A program made the position numbers and the translations under genes. A DNA stretch of 64,000 bases from Tanytarsus gracilentus (Eukaryota; Arthropoda; Insecta; Diptera; Chironomidae), in NCBI GenBank assembly GCA_038502055.1, contig JAXRKN010000045.1, positions 580,501-644,500 on the forward strand. The letters run 5' to 3'. The notes below the pieces were generated by a model. It ran no database searches. It was given only the letters and a program-made list of their open reading frames with translations, and was not told where the DNA came from. Below, in pieces: positions 35,701 to 48,173 of this stretch. Each line of letters starts with the position of its first letter. Position 1 is the stretch's first letter.

Positions 35701-38700
35701 GAGAATAAGAGTTTATCAAGTCAAAAGTTTTGATAGATCAGTAGAAAGTTCAACTAGTTAAGTTCACTGGGACTTTTATGTTGCTATGAAAAGTTTAATT
35801 AATTTGAATATTAGATATAGGTATATACAGTTTCTTTGTATTACCACAAAAAAAATGGTTATATTATATTGAAATAATTTTTTTTACTTCAGAATCACCA
35901 ACAAATATTTTCCCAACATGAGTTCAATTCTTCAATTGAATTGTCGAGATTCCTTTGATCGTTTCCCACCTTTTTTCACTTTTATTTCAACCACATTTTT
36001 TCCAACCATCAATCGTTAACCTTCCATATCTTCTATCAATTTGCTCGTCTTTCTCTTTATCTTTTTCATTGCCGCATTCTCAATCTCACGCAGATGTCAA
36101 CTTCTATTTTTCTCTTTATACTCGGTTGACATCCTAAAATGTATGAAAATTTTTCCCTTTCATCGCTTACACTGGTGTAAAATTTTCCTCTTTGATTTTA
36201 CTTGTGAAAGAATTGAATTCAATGCTTTTTGTCGAAGAGCCTGGGTTGTGAAAATCGAATTTAAAAGAACTTTTGGCTTCTTTTTTATGGTAAAACACTC
36301 AAGGGACATTAAGTTATGTAGATATGATGCTGCAAGAAATTGACATAAATTCGAAAAGCTTTTACGTACGAAAAAACGAAGTGAGAATTTCAATAATATT
36401 TCAGTTTAACACTTTTGTATATTTAATTGTCCTCATAAAAAGTGAGGTAAACATTTTTACTAAAGGATTATTGCTTGAATAAAATTTTTTTAAAACCTTC
36501 GGCATAAAAATTTACAAAATCAAGAATAAATAATGGTTTAAGATCGAAAATCTCGTTAAAAAGTCATTTCCTACAGAAAAAAATTTACATGTTTCTGAGC
36601 AAACATAAAAATGCTGCTTGATGTTTTTATTTAAAGAAATATTAAATGTCAAGATTTTCTTTGGTGTAAACAATTCATCTCCGTTTTTTATGTATACAAG
36701 GAAACCAAAAGGCACAATCTCGCTTGGCTGCTTCGGTTAAGAAAGATAAATAAAAAACAGAGAGTTTTGTGAAAATTGTAAATTAATTTGAACAAGCATG
36801 AATGTTAAAATGAATTTTTATATGCTTTGAAATTTAACGTTCATAAAATAAAAGTTGAAAATTACAAGAGATTGATTAAAAAAGGAGAGAATACATCACT
36901 CACCACACTCGCTTTCACTCAAAACTGTTGAGAGCATAAAAAAGTTTTCCATTTTTTGCATAATCAAATTCCAAACAATGAATAGCTCATAATAATATTA
37001 TAAACTCAACATGGAAAATTAACGAGAGTGAAATGAAAACAATTTAAAACTTGATTTTTCTTTTTTTTCACAAAAATTCCATCATGTTGAATTTTTCTGA
37101 TGTTAGCGAGTAATAAATTTCCAGGAGTTTTTGAAAGAAAAAAGTATGTAGCACATAAATGTTTCGGACGGGATCCCGGGATTTAAAAATATCCAAATTT
37201 TTCACTATTTTGTCGTTATTTTTTGAAATATGAAGAGCTAAAAAGTTTAAAAAAGCTTCGAGAGAACGACAAAAAAGAGGCACAAAAAGCATCTTTCCAT
37301 GGTTTTTTCAGGCAAATTTTTTTTATTTTTTCCCTTCTTTATATTCCACACTCACCTCAAATGCTTATTCTCGTGCAACACAGCACACAAAATCTCATTT
37401 TTCAGAAGTTCTGATGTGGATAAAGAAAAGAAATCACTGTGAAAAAAGAAGCAATTTGTATTCGGAGGCAACACATACATACAAGTGGACGACATACCGC
37501 AAGGATTTATGGATCCATCACGGAGAAGATTTTTTGTTTGGCGGTGGGAGGTGGAGAAAATTTATGCACGTGAATCGTTTGGAAATTTAAAATTTATTTC
37601 CATAAATTCTATGCAAATTTCTTGTTTTTCTTTCAACAAGAAGAGAATCAATAAATTTTATATTAATTTATGCACAGCGCAAGATGAGAGTCTAAATTTT
37701 CTCCGACACTCATCGTAAGACAAAGGAGAAAAGTTTTTCCTAATGAAAATTGAGGAGCGAGAGAAACTCAAGAGTTTATTTTAAGTATTTTAAGAGTTTT
37801 CTTTAAGTTTGATGTAAAGTGTCGCGTGGAGGCAAATTGTATACATACGAGTTTGTGTACATTTAGCTACACGAGCTACAGTGCAATTTGGCAGCAGGGA
37901 GCTAAAAAAACTTTATCGTATATTACGCGATTTTCAAGAGAATTGAAATAGCACCATTAAAACGGTTAAAGCTTAATTAGAGCAAGAATTTCTTAGAAAT
38001 TTTCGGCTAATGTTAGCCCTCCATGAAGATTTTTGGTTGTAATAGAAACCATATTTTCTAATTAAATTAATTATTTTGGATAACTCAAAGTGATTATCAG
38101 ATTTCTTAAGGGTGATTTTTACGTGAAGAAAATTAGCTTGATTTTCAACTAAATTTAAGTAGAGAAAAATATTTATAAGATGTAAGAAAATATTAGCGTT
38201 AATTAATATCAAAACGTTATGAATTCTATAAAGAGCTAATTAATAAATTGAAAATTTTCCTGAATCCACAAAAACTTTTTCCTTTATTATAACGCGGATG
38301 CAACAAATTTCACATCTCAGCTAATTTTTCACCAAACATAGCACTTTCAAAACAAAATCAAGCACATTCAACGACTGTTAATTGATAATGCTTCCTTTCA
38401 ATATGCAAAACGCGGAAGATATTTATCAGATATTTTTTTCGTTCTGCAAAAGAAGCGCAAAGTAAAAAGCCAAACACAAAAATACGCTGATGCTATCAGA
38501 CCCTCTTTTTTCATTTAAAACCATTCGCATTCACCTCAACCCGTACATAAACACCACAATTTCACCTCCTTAAGGGGCAAAAACAAACAACTTTGGTAGA
38601 AAATTAATTTATTTTTTTCCTTTGGTTAATTGAATTAGGAGACGAGAGACGAAGAAGCAGAAAAAAGTGATGAAGGCAAGTGTTTCAGGAAGTCTAAGAA

Positions 38701-41465
38701 AATATTTTCTTTATTAGAAAATTTATATTCTCAATGGGATTTTTAAATAATTTTCTTTATAACCTTGAGAACTTATGACTTAATTGATGAATAATCCCCC
38801 ATTTAACATCGAGGGAGAGATTTATTTTCTTCGACTATGAACAAGTATATATGTCTTCGTGAAACGATTTACTGTCAACATGAGAAAGTTAATAAAAGAT
38901 TACTTTGCGGATACAGCATTGAATATTCATTGCAATTGGTAAATCTTTCAGAGAACGTTCGGAGCTTTAAAGCTCTTTAGAGAGCCAAAAAAATTTCATT
39001 GCTTTCGTCGCAAACTCTTGAAAAAATAATATTATTTTCATGCAAAAATGTGTACACATAAAAGTGTATGATAAAACAAGTACAAGCGGCATCCAGAAAG
39101 GAAAGATTGTGAATCTGAGTGTGCTGAATATAAAATCGAGAGAAAAGCAGCGCGAGAAGATGAAAACTTTTTTGCTCCCTCTTATTTTTCATGAAAAAAA
39201 AACTTCACTGCGCTGCATTATTTATTCATATACACTGTAATTGTAAATTCACTCTGTATATCAAAGGAGAACGAGTGAATTATAGAGTGAGTCTGTCGAG
39301 AAAAGTTTACAAAAGAAATCTGGAGGAATCAAATTTTTCACGTAAGAGAGAATTTTTTATGAAGTTTTTCTTCAGGGCTTCAAAAATAAATAATTGTGAA
39401 AATAAACTTTCATGATGAAAATTTTATATTTTCTGAAAGTTTAAAAATTTTATGAGATGAAAAAATCTAATTCAAGCACAACATTTTCAGGTTATAAATT
39501 TCAATTTCATCCCTCATCCTTCGCGTAAAAAATTGAAATTTTTCGTTGCATGACACGCGCCAAATTGAAAATTGAAATTTAATAATTTATCGTCAAATGT
39601 ATCCTTACTCATTATTTTACTTATCAATAAAAATACAACGAAAGAAAAATTTAATTTAAAAAACTGCCTAAATTTCTATAAAATTTATGAATAGCATGTT
39701 TGAGAAAACTCTTTAATTCCACTTCTTGCATGAAATTTACGCTAATCCACAACACACATCCTCTTGTGCCCTTTTCCCTTATTTACATCACAAACTATAT
39801 CCAACAGCACATTCATCACCCATTTTTAGACATTTTGCTACACAGCCAGAGTTGTGGTTGAGTTGCTATATAGTTGGCATACATGTATGTATATACATAG
39901 GAAGTTGTTGATAGATATATGAAGTGAGTTAGTTGAGAAAGTTTATAAGCTGAGAAAGAATGTGTATAAAGATTAAATATGTAAAGACGAAATTTATCTT
40001 ATTCACTCATCCGAAAGAGTTTCAGCCTATCGTGCTGAGTGAGTAAAAAATAAGGGGTCAAAAAGAGAGGGTGAGAAACTTAATTTTTTCGAAATTTTTT
40101 TTAGTCAAATCTTCTAAAAATACACTTAGTCAAAAAAGTTAAAATAAAAACGCAAAAGTTTCCAACCCTTTTATACAAAAAAATCACGTTGGAACTTTCT
40201 TTATCTAATCGCATTGTTTTATCCATGACTAAAGCAAAAAGATTTAAACAGAATATAGAGGATAAAAATCTTACGAAGCCTCCTACATTCGAGCAATATA
40301 ATAAGCTTTTCTTCTTCTCCCAACATGTATGAGATGGTTTTCAATGATGATGACGATGATGGGTACGCAATAAAGCTCTCATATTTCCCTTCTTCAACTT
40401 CAGTGAGGACTTTCATTTTCACGAGAACATGACGACAATTGAGATTGTTGACAACATTTTCTTTCTTTAAGATGTGCTTCGATGATAAAGCCACAAGTTT
40501 TTCTTTCTCACACACACTTCTCAAATCATGTTAAATAACTGGGAAAATTACTTTTCATGAGGATGCTCTTTTGTTACAAAAGGAAGATGATTTGACGGAA
40601 TTTTGAGAGGCTTTCAGATGATACTCGAGAAACTTTAAGATTGATGTCTTCATCTTTAATAACAGCTTTTCTTTTTTATTAAAAGTTGAAAATTTTCATC
40701 TCATATCAGATTAAAAATTTTCTTTATCGGGGGTTGATCCACTAAAGTTAAATTTTTAAATTTAAGAAAAAGTGTTCAGATATAAAGGGTTCGCATTAAT
40801 AATTTTGCCAATCAATTTTTAAATAAAAGAACTCCCATGATTCCACATTTATACATTACACTCTGATGTTCGTACATAATGGAAATTACGAGGAAAACGA
40901 ACACAAAAGAGAAACACACTCGATTATTGTTTTCTGTTGAGCATTAAATGCTCTTGATTGAAGCAAAAATTAGAAAAATACGCATTAAAAAATTAAAAAC
41001 ATTTGGTATTTTGAGCAGAAATCATGAATAAATTCACGTCATTTCAAATTATGCCTGTAAACTTTTATTTAACGAAAGCAATAATATTTCATTCTAATAC
41101 TTTTTCTGTCACCATAAACATAAATAAAAATGAAAAATATCTTATATAGGATATAATTTTTCATTTATATGCTTCACTCTCGGTTACTTAAAATTACTTG
41201 AACAATTTCCACCCCTTGAGCATAAAATTTTAGCATTGATTTGACACACATTTAGAGAAAGAATGCTATATAGTGTTGGAAATAACGGCAGCTATCGCAT
41301 TTAATAGGGGACTACTTTCATGGTAGCAGAGCGTAAAAAGCAGATTGTAGCACACAACACAAAAAAATAGAAAATAACATTTGATGTTTCATTTGTACAA
41401 AAGGGAAGACATCATAATGTACATCCTTAATATTCGTCATTAATGGACAGAGAAAAGAAACTCAC
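30672..41465. other. Distal Cngl intron, gene-poor 10.8 kb
   Basis: I saw no convincing exon on either strand in this AT-rich stretch. It contains a long GT microsatellite (listed separately). Short open frames are Phe/Lys/Ile-rich, as expected by chance in AT-rich DNA. Some of this sequence may be regulatory, but nothing specific can be assigned. Confidence 0.5.
32696..32749. repeat. (GT)27 microsatellite
   Basis: 27 uninterrupted GT units. A tract of this length can adopt Z-DNA and is usually length-polymorphic between individuals. Confidence 0.97.
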
Positions 41466-41762
41466 CAGGAATGTAGCGGGGACCATTCAACAAGAGGCTC
41501 CCATAGGATGCACGACCACACGTTTCTGTACCAATGTGCGAAACAATGGCAATTTCGTCAAGTTCGTGTCCTGGCGATGATAAGCTATTACCGACGAGAC
41601 GTGTTGATGAGGCGCCTTGTGTCGATTGTGAATCTTTACGGCCAGCTAATGAAAGCACCAGCCGTTTGGCTGATGACATAATAACTGCTCCCTCTCGTGA
41701 AAATCTACCTCGATCATCCGAATTTGATGATTCACTATCAGCAAATTATTATGCGGCGGTAA
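41466..41762 (-). CDS. Cngl: Candidate alternative first exon of Cngl (distal isoform)
   Basis: The ATG at 41679 opens 71 codons (MSSAKRLVLSLAGRKDSQST, later SSPGHELDEIAIVSHIGTET and LLNGPRYIPG) with coding-like, non-AT-rich codon use. They end in CCTG|GTGAGT, phase 1. That phase matches the common Cngl exon at 21810, so the junction would read RYIPDIVNSKLGMPRP. In frame upstream lie TAA TAA stops, so 41680-41762 would be 5' leader. A good acceptor (TCATTGCAG) at 41763 suggests one more upstream noncoding exon. No other minus-strand gene lies between the two. The exon is well supported; its linkage to Cngl is inference. Confidence 0.68.
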
Positions 41763-43868
41763 CTGCAATGATAAAGAGAGAAAGCTCATAAAATAACCAG
41801 TTGACTGCCTTGCGTAAATATGTTAACATTAAATACCGCATCCTAAAGCGCATAATTTTAAAATTTCATTTGTACGTGTGTTTGTATTTGGGTATGTGTA
41901 TGTAAATAATAATAATTTATCTCTTTGTTCATTTTATATTCACATTGTTGCCCTCCCGTTTCATGTACCGAGAAACTGTGCACAAACATTTAATAGCTGA
42001 AAGGTCGTTGAGGCGAAAAATTCATCATGAAAAAAATTTTTAATGGAGAGTCGTTGGAAAATGCCTAAATTAAAATTTTATTTTCAAAACTCTCATGAAA
42101 AAAGTGCTTTAAATTTAACAGCAACAAGGCAATGGAAATGACCTTATTTCACATAACTAGTCGAAACTCGAAAGAACATTTTTGGCAGCGACAGAATGCA
42201 GAAGAAAAATGCAATGACGTCATTGCTACGAGAGTATGGGGAGAGAAAAAAGGGAATGACCTAGATGTGAAATTATACAACAGATCCTCATAAAACAGTG
42301 CATAAACTCATCTCGTCTCTGGCCCCGAAGTCATTTCATATTTACCGTATAGAAAGCACGCCGTTTGAGAATTTAATGCCTTTCAACTTCTGCTTTTTGC
42401 CTTCGCGACGATGATGATGATGATGACACTCACACACAAATGAATGAAAAGCGAGTAATAATATAAAAATGTCATGAAAACGAGAGGAGCAAATTTAAAT
42501 TTTTTATCCATTTAAACCATGCGGAATGAATTTTTATACGCGACGAGAGAAACGTGAAAATATATTTTTTGATATTTCTCTAAAACGCTTACTGTGCTTC
42601 CCTTTTTTCCCCCCTTGCACACCACATCCATCTCACATCAGGCTGAATTAGAATAAAGCTTATTTTCCCTCTAAAGCTTATGCCGTGCTACACTCCTGTA
42701 CACGTGACATGCCTTGATTATACTTGATGCACACTCATACATGAGAAAAAAATCTCAACGCACATCCTGTCGCTATTTTTAGATGCTCATATATTTAAAA
42801 TTTTGTTACCAAAAAAGGGGTAGGAAGAAAACAACGACGTACATAGATAAATGATGACGATTTAAATATTTTTGGGGTTTTTATGCTTTGCATTCCGTAC
42901 GGGTAAATTTACTTTTTATGGTTTAATTATTTGTTTATTTTTTGATAAAAATTTCAAATTCAAATTGACACTAAATTTAAATATATTCTAATAATTGTGG
43001 TGATATTAAGATTATTAACTCTAAATCCACTCACTCCATCATGCGGAAATTAATGACAGATTCATAATTACTTTTCCCCCAAATCGCCTCGAAACTCGAC
43101 TTTGGATGGCAATTCGATTATAATGAAACACGCGATGTTGGCAGAATAATAACATGTTATACATTACATAATTTGTGGTGTGTAACTTAATAACTCTAAT
43201 GGCGTTTGAAAATACCCATCAAGGGATCGGAGAAAATGGCGGAGAGTTTCTGGCATCAGCAGAAGCTCATAATATGCTTTTTGTGAGAGATAACGAATGA
43301 AATGTAATTGAGTGTCAAAAAGTAATTACAATGAAACAAATTATTCATTCAACTTTTCTCTCTCTCTCTCTCACTCTCGGTTTAGCTAGAGAGAAAGATG
43401 GATGGAAAACATGTATTGCCGGGGAGTGTCACAATGATCCACCCACTCGACAAATTTCCTCTCTCAAATATATTGCGATACAATTAATCAGCAAGTATGA
43501 GAGAGTAAAATTCTTCACTTTAGCCACTGTCGCCATTCTTACTCACTCGTTGTGCTTAATCATGAATAAAGACAGTGTGCATTGTAAAAATGGATATATA
43601 AGAGGAAGTCGGCGTCTCTTTTATTTATTTCTCCTTCCTCTTTGAATAACTCAGCAACTCGACAACAATAAGAAGAAGAGAGAGAGAAAAGCGTCACACG
43701 ATAATGTCAATAGAATGGAGATGGTAAGAGAAAAAAAAATTCAACTTTCAGTTATCATAAAAATGGCTAAATAAACAATAATTTTTCAAGCAGTTTGTAA
43801 AGAATTTTTTTCTCTTTCTCTCGGGAGCTTATTATCATTTTTTCGTAATTTTTAGAAGACGGATGCAG
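41763..43868. other. Region upstream of distal exon
   Basis: This may contain further 5' untranslated exons and the distal promoter of Cngl. CT/GA-rich tracts at about 43355-43376 and 43675-43690 could bind GAGA-type factors. A plus-strand open frame at 43331-43645 has no recognisable domain and I do not call it a gene. Confidence 0.4.
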
Positions 43869-44404
43869 AATAAAATAAGTAAAAAAAATTTAACAACACT
43901 CCCTTCTCTTTGTATAACTAGGTATTTCGCACGGAAAAGTATTAAATAAAATAAAATCAGTAAACATTTTGACATTTTTATACATTTTGTTATAGCTCTC
44001 TTGTAAACTTAAAACTAAATTTTGGTATTTGCTTTATCGCAACATATTAAACATATGTATGCAATACTTGAATGAATTTAATATTGGAATTTAAGATCCA
44101 AAAATTAGAAAAGTGGAGCGGTAATTTTTGTTTGTTTGATGTTTTTTAAAACCGCTCCACTTCTCAAATTTTTGGATCTTAAATTCCAATATTAAATTCA
44201 TTCAAGTATTGCATACATATGTTTAATATGTTGCGATAAAGCAAATACCAAAATTTAGTTTTAAGTTTACAAGAGAGCTATAACAAAATGTATAAAAATG
44301 TCAAAATGTTTACTGATTTTATTTTATTTAATACTTTTCCGTGCGAAATACCTAGTTATACAAAGAGAAGGGAGTGTTGTTAAATTTTTTTTACTTATTT
44401 TATT
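43869..44404. repeat. Near-perfect 536-bp palindrome
   Basis: Left arm 43869-44122 and right arm 44151-44404 (254 bp each) are reverse complements of each other, with two mismatches seen in the inner part, around a 28-bp spacer. The inner end is GTGGAGCGGT / ACCGCTCCAC and the outer end AATAAAATAAGT / ACTTATTTTATT. No target duplication or coding capacity was seen. A transcript from either strand would fold into a very long hairpin. Confidence 0.9.
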
Positions 44405-44825
44405 TAGCCCTTTTTCCTGATCAAATTTATTGTACTTAATTTGGTAACAAAAATTACTTTTTGAAAATTAAGCATGTGAATGTTTGAATTGATCGCGACC
44501 GTAATTTACCCCTTGACGAATCTCTTGAGCAAGATTTTAATTTCACCGTTATGATTGACTGTTTTTTGACATTTTTTTTATTAATTCTAACAAGAATTAA
44601 CTCTTTCTAAAATTATTGTTTATTTCATCTTTGGTAACATGAATGTTTTTGCACTTCTTCTCTCGCTGTCTTTAATCTTGTCACTGTATGAAAATGAATT
44701 GGGGGTACGACAGTGAGAACGCATGATTATCGAGGGAAGAGGGTAAGTGGTGAAGTTGATGGTGTTGAAGTATTGGAGCGCATGTAAGAATTTTTTTTTA
44801 AATATTTTTTGACCGTTTTTTTTAC
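44405..44825. other. Intergenic spacer
   Basis: About 420 bases of AT-rich sequence between two inverted-repeat structures. Nothing was recognised. Confidence 0.5.
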
Positions 44826-45717
44826 GGGGTTAGGAATTTTGCCCCTGTGACATTTTGCCCTCCTAAAATCGTGGGAAGGGAAAAAATATAGGGTCAATTT
44901 GTCCGGGGCAATTTGCCCACAGATTTGACCAGATATTTTAAATTTTTATTTGAGAATTTTTGCTTTGTATTTTATTTTTTATTAATTTCTTTTTTATTTA
45001 TATGATTTTAAATAAAATAGCTTTTTATTTTGCTATTGGCCTTCTTGAGTATGATACTCAAAAATTTTTACTGAAAGTGATAAAACACCGAATTCTTCTT
45101 CTAAATCATATAAAATTTATAAAACTATTAAATGAGAGTAAGTTTGAAATTAAATCTTTTGAGGATATAAGATTCTGAAATAAAAAAATTTATAATTTTT
45201 GAAAAATTTCATTTCTTATCTAAAATGAAAAAGTCAGATTTTTTCTTAAAAGAATCAAAAGTTATGGAAAATCAAAAATACCTCTCTGGAATCTTGAAAT
45301 TTTAAGACTTCTTTTTAGGTTTGAGAGAGACTGCTCATAACTATGAATGTGGATAGTAATGTGATATATAAAATTTCTATTAAAAAAAATAAATATTTTT
45401 GTTAATGTAAAAACCACTAGAAAAACAAAAAAAGGAAAAATAAATCTTTAAAATTTTCGTATGGTCGATATATCGATTAAAACTTTAAATTATTTTAATT
45501 AAGTTTATATTTTGAAAAAAAAAATTTTCATGGGAATTTGTATGGGAAAAATATAGTAATTTGTCCGGGGCAATTTGCCCACAGATTTGACATGCCCACA
45601 TATTTTGAAATTTTGGCCATAATTTGACCATGGACAAATTGACCCTATATTTTTTTGCCCTTGCCCACAGATTTTGGGTGTGGGCAAAATGTCACAGGGG
45701 CAAAATGTCACAGAGTC
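44826..45717. mobile_element. MITE-like element, about 0.89 kb
   Basis: A 24-bp inverted repeat (TTTTGCCCCTGTGACATTTT plus GCCC, 44837-44860 against 45682-45705) is followed inside by another inverted pair containing AATATAGGGTCAATTTGTCC. In addition, a block beginning TTTGTCCGGGGCAATTTGCC occurs in direct orientation near both ends (about 44898 and 45558). A possible 9-bp duplication TTTTTTTAC flanks it (44817-44825 and 45718-45726), weakened by being mostly T. The interior is AT-rich with a 72-codon open frame that lacks any domain, so the element is non-autonomous. Confidence 0.75.
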
Positions 45718-48089
45718 TTTTTTTACACAACATCTGTTGCTTCGCAACAGCTGTTGATGTCAGTCGTGAACGACCGAGAGAGAGCTAAATTAGATTGTGA
45801 GAGTAAGAGAGAAGGGAGAAAAAGGAGAGCATGAATCAAAAATTAAAACTCATTTTGCGTAAGATACTTTTTTTCAACAACTTGCGAAGAAAGTTTTTTG
45901 TTTCCTGAAGGGTCATAAAAAACATTAAAGGGGTCATTAACACTAAGTGTTTCGAGCTCATAAATTAACTTTTAGTGTGATTGAGATTTAATTTAAGAAA
46001 CTAAAAAACTTTTGGAGAGAGAAAATAAGTGTAATTGTGTCAAACAAAGAGAACAGAAATCAAGGTAATTTCAGAGAGTTAGTTGAGTTCAAAGATATCT
46101 CAAGATATATTGTCAAACTTTTTTCCAAGAAGCATTTAAAAAACACCTTCGGGGAAAAACGGAGGGTAAAAAACAAAAAAAAACAAAGTCTTGGCAATAA
46201 ACTCATGTGACAGTCACACTCCATCTAAATTCATGAAGTGAAATATGTGGAAAGCATGTGTGAATGGTATGACCTGAAAAATTCAAACAACAGATAGCGA
46301 AATGAGAGTCTGCTGATGAAAAACCGCATATATTTTTATTTTACCCCTGCAACTCAGAAAAAACCTTGCCAATCAAAAAAATCTTCAAACTTGCCCACGG
46401 TGACGAGCGAAAAATACAAACGTCCGGAAAACGGGAGTGAAAGAGAGAAAGAGTGGGAACAAAAGCAACTGCTGCATGGAATCTTTTATATTTACAAACA
46501 CACATCATCACGATGAAAAATTCGTTTATTAAAGAGTAATGTGAGCAGTTTTCATGTTACCATGTACATGTATGTATATATATATTCATCCTTGAATTGA
46601 AACCAATTTATTTCACATCGTTTTCTACTCTCATTATAATTGGAGGTTTCCATAATTGAATTCACAGTAAATTTGCAAAATATTTTCATGAAACTTTCTA
46701 TGGATTCTGGTTATGGTTGATGTTGCCAAGTCAATAAAAATTAAAGGGTTTGTAAATATTTGTTTGTAATTTTCCAAAAAAAATACATTCATAAATTTCC
46801 TAACCAAGTTTTCGAAGAATGACATTAAAAGCTCTCCGTAAATAACATCATCATAAATCAATGTTATGTACGCGAAATTCTAGTGATCGCATTTCAATAA
46901 AACGCAGAGCATATGGTGTGTAAAGGATACGCCAAAGTGCCTCTACCGAAGAAAATCTATATAAATTTTTCTACCCCAACACAAAAGCGGTCTATATGTG
47001 GCTATTTTTAGCATCGGTTTTTGATTATGGCAAATGAGGCCATAAAAACCTTTCTTTCAATACATTTCGCCGACGGTTGTTGTCAATAGCAGCAAAAAAG
47101 GCGAATAAGTGAAGATGCGAAAAATAAACCCCCCATGAAATGTACTAAGCGCGAAATCGATAGGGCATCATCGACATACACAAGCACACATGCCACTAGA
47201 GTGTGAGAGTGAGCGAAAGAGGAAAAACTGGTATAACAAATTGATTGAAATTTGATTTATAAATGCCATACTGTGTTCAATTTTCATTTCGACTATCATT
47301 TATATAATATTCGATTTCGTATATATATGATGTCGAAAAATTATGCCAGTTGTTTTACTTTTTCATTTGCTTTATATGAATTTAAAATGCACAAAATATT
47401 AATCTTTAGAATTTAATATTAGCTCTTTCATGTATGATCCAAAATGAGGTCAATTCAATTTGTTTAAGGGATCAAAGTTGAATTTGGTTTTCGAGGGTTG
47501 ATTGAATTTATGAATGATTGGTTAAACCAGAGGTTAAACATTAGATCTCTCCGCTTTAAATTTTTACTGAGCTTTTAGGCAAATCTTATATTTTCTCTTA
47601 AATAGTAGTTGCCTTTTGTTAATGGATCACAAGATTATTTTGAGCTTGTAAAATTTGAAAATTTTATCAATCGAACTCAAAAAATTAGTTATGTACACTT
47701 AAATCTAAATATCTCATCAAATTCAAATTTAAAATTATCTTTGCTGAATTTTTCATGGCATTACATAAATCCCCCTATAGACGGAACGTCGTCCTTGATT
47801 AAAATTACATATACTATTTCCGCACGCATGGAGAATAATTTGAAATTACATAATTTCCTATCTTCGTGTAAAACGAGCAAAATAATTTCCTTTTATTACT
47901 CTTCGTGAATTAATTTGCGAATGACAAGCGATTCTATGAAAACCACATGCTCCGCAAAAAGCTTTTATTTTTCATCACACGATGAGCACAGCGAGCGGCA
48001 AATCGCAATGAATTATTGAAAAATTTCTTCCTGATTGATGTGGAATGTGAAAAATTTTATTAATTCTCAGTTCGCATATTTTAAACTCA
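45718..48089. other. Intergenic, no gene
   Basis: AT-rich sequence with only short, low-complexity open frames on both strands. No domain, RNA or repeat was recognised. Confidence 0.5.
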
Positions 48090-48097
48090 GTAAAACC

Positions 48098-48165
48098 CAA
48101 GGGCTGAGAATATAGAGGTAGGTGGGCCCGTCAAGGCCCATAATATATTGATGTTCTCAGCCCTG
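48098..48165. mobile_element. 68-bp hAT-like mini-MITE
   Basis: The ends CAAGGGCTGAGAA and TTCTCAGCCCTG are near-perfect inverted repeats with the CAGGG-type terminus common in hAT elements. GTAAAACC is duplicated on both sides (48090-48097 and 48166-48173), the 8-bp size expected for hAT. An inner stem TGGGCC/GGCCCA makes the whole unit one hairpin. It is far too short to code. Confidence 0.72.
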
Positions 48166-48173
48166 GTAAAACC

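Noticed and set aside
43331..43645. 104-codon plus-strand open frame
   Set aside because: It begins with a Ser/Leu run encoded by a CT microsatellite, has no recognisable domain, and shows no splice or conservation evidence.
47609..47908. 99-codon plus-strand open frame
   Set aside because: It is Asn/Ser/Leu/Lys-rich without a domain and is the length expected by chance at this base composition.
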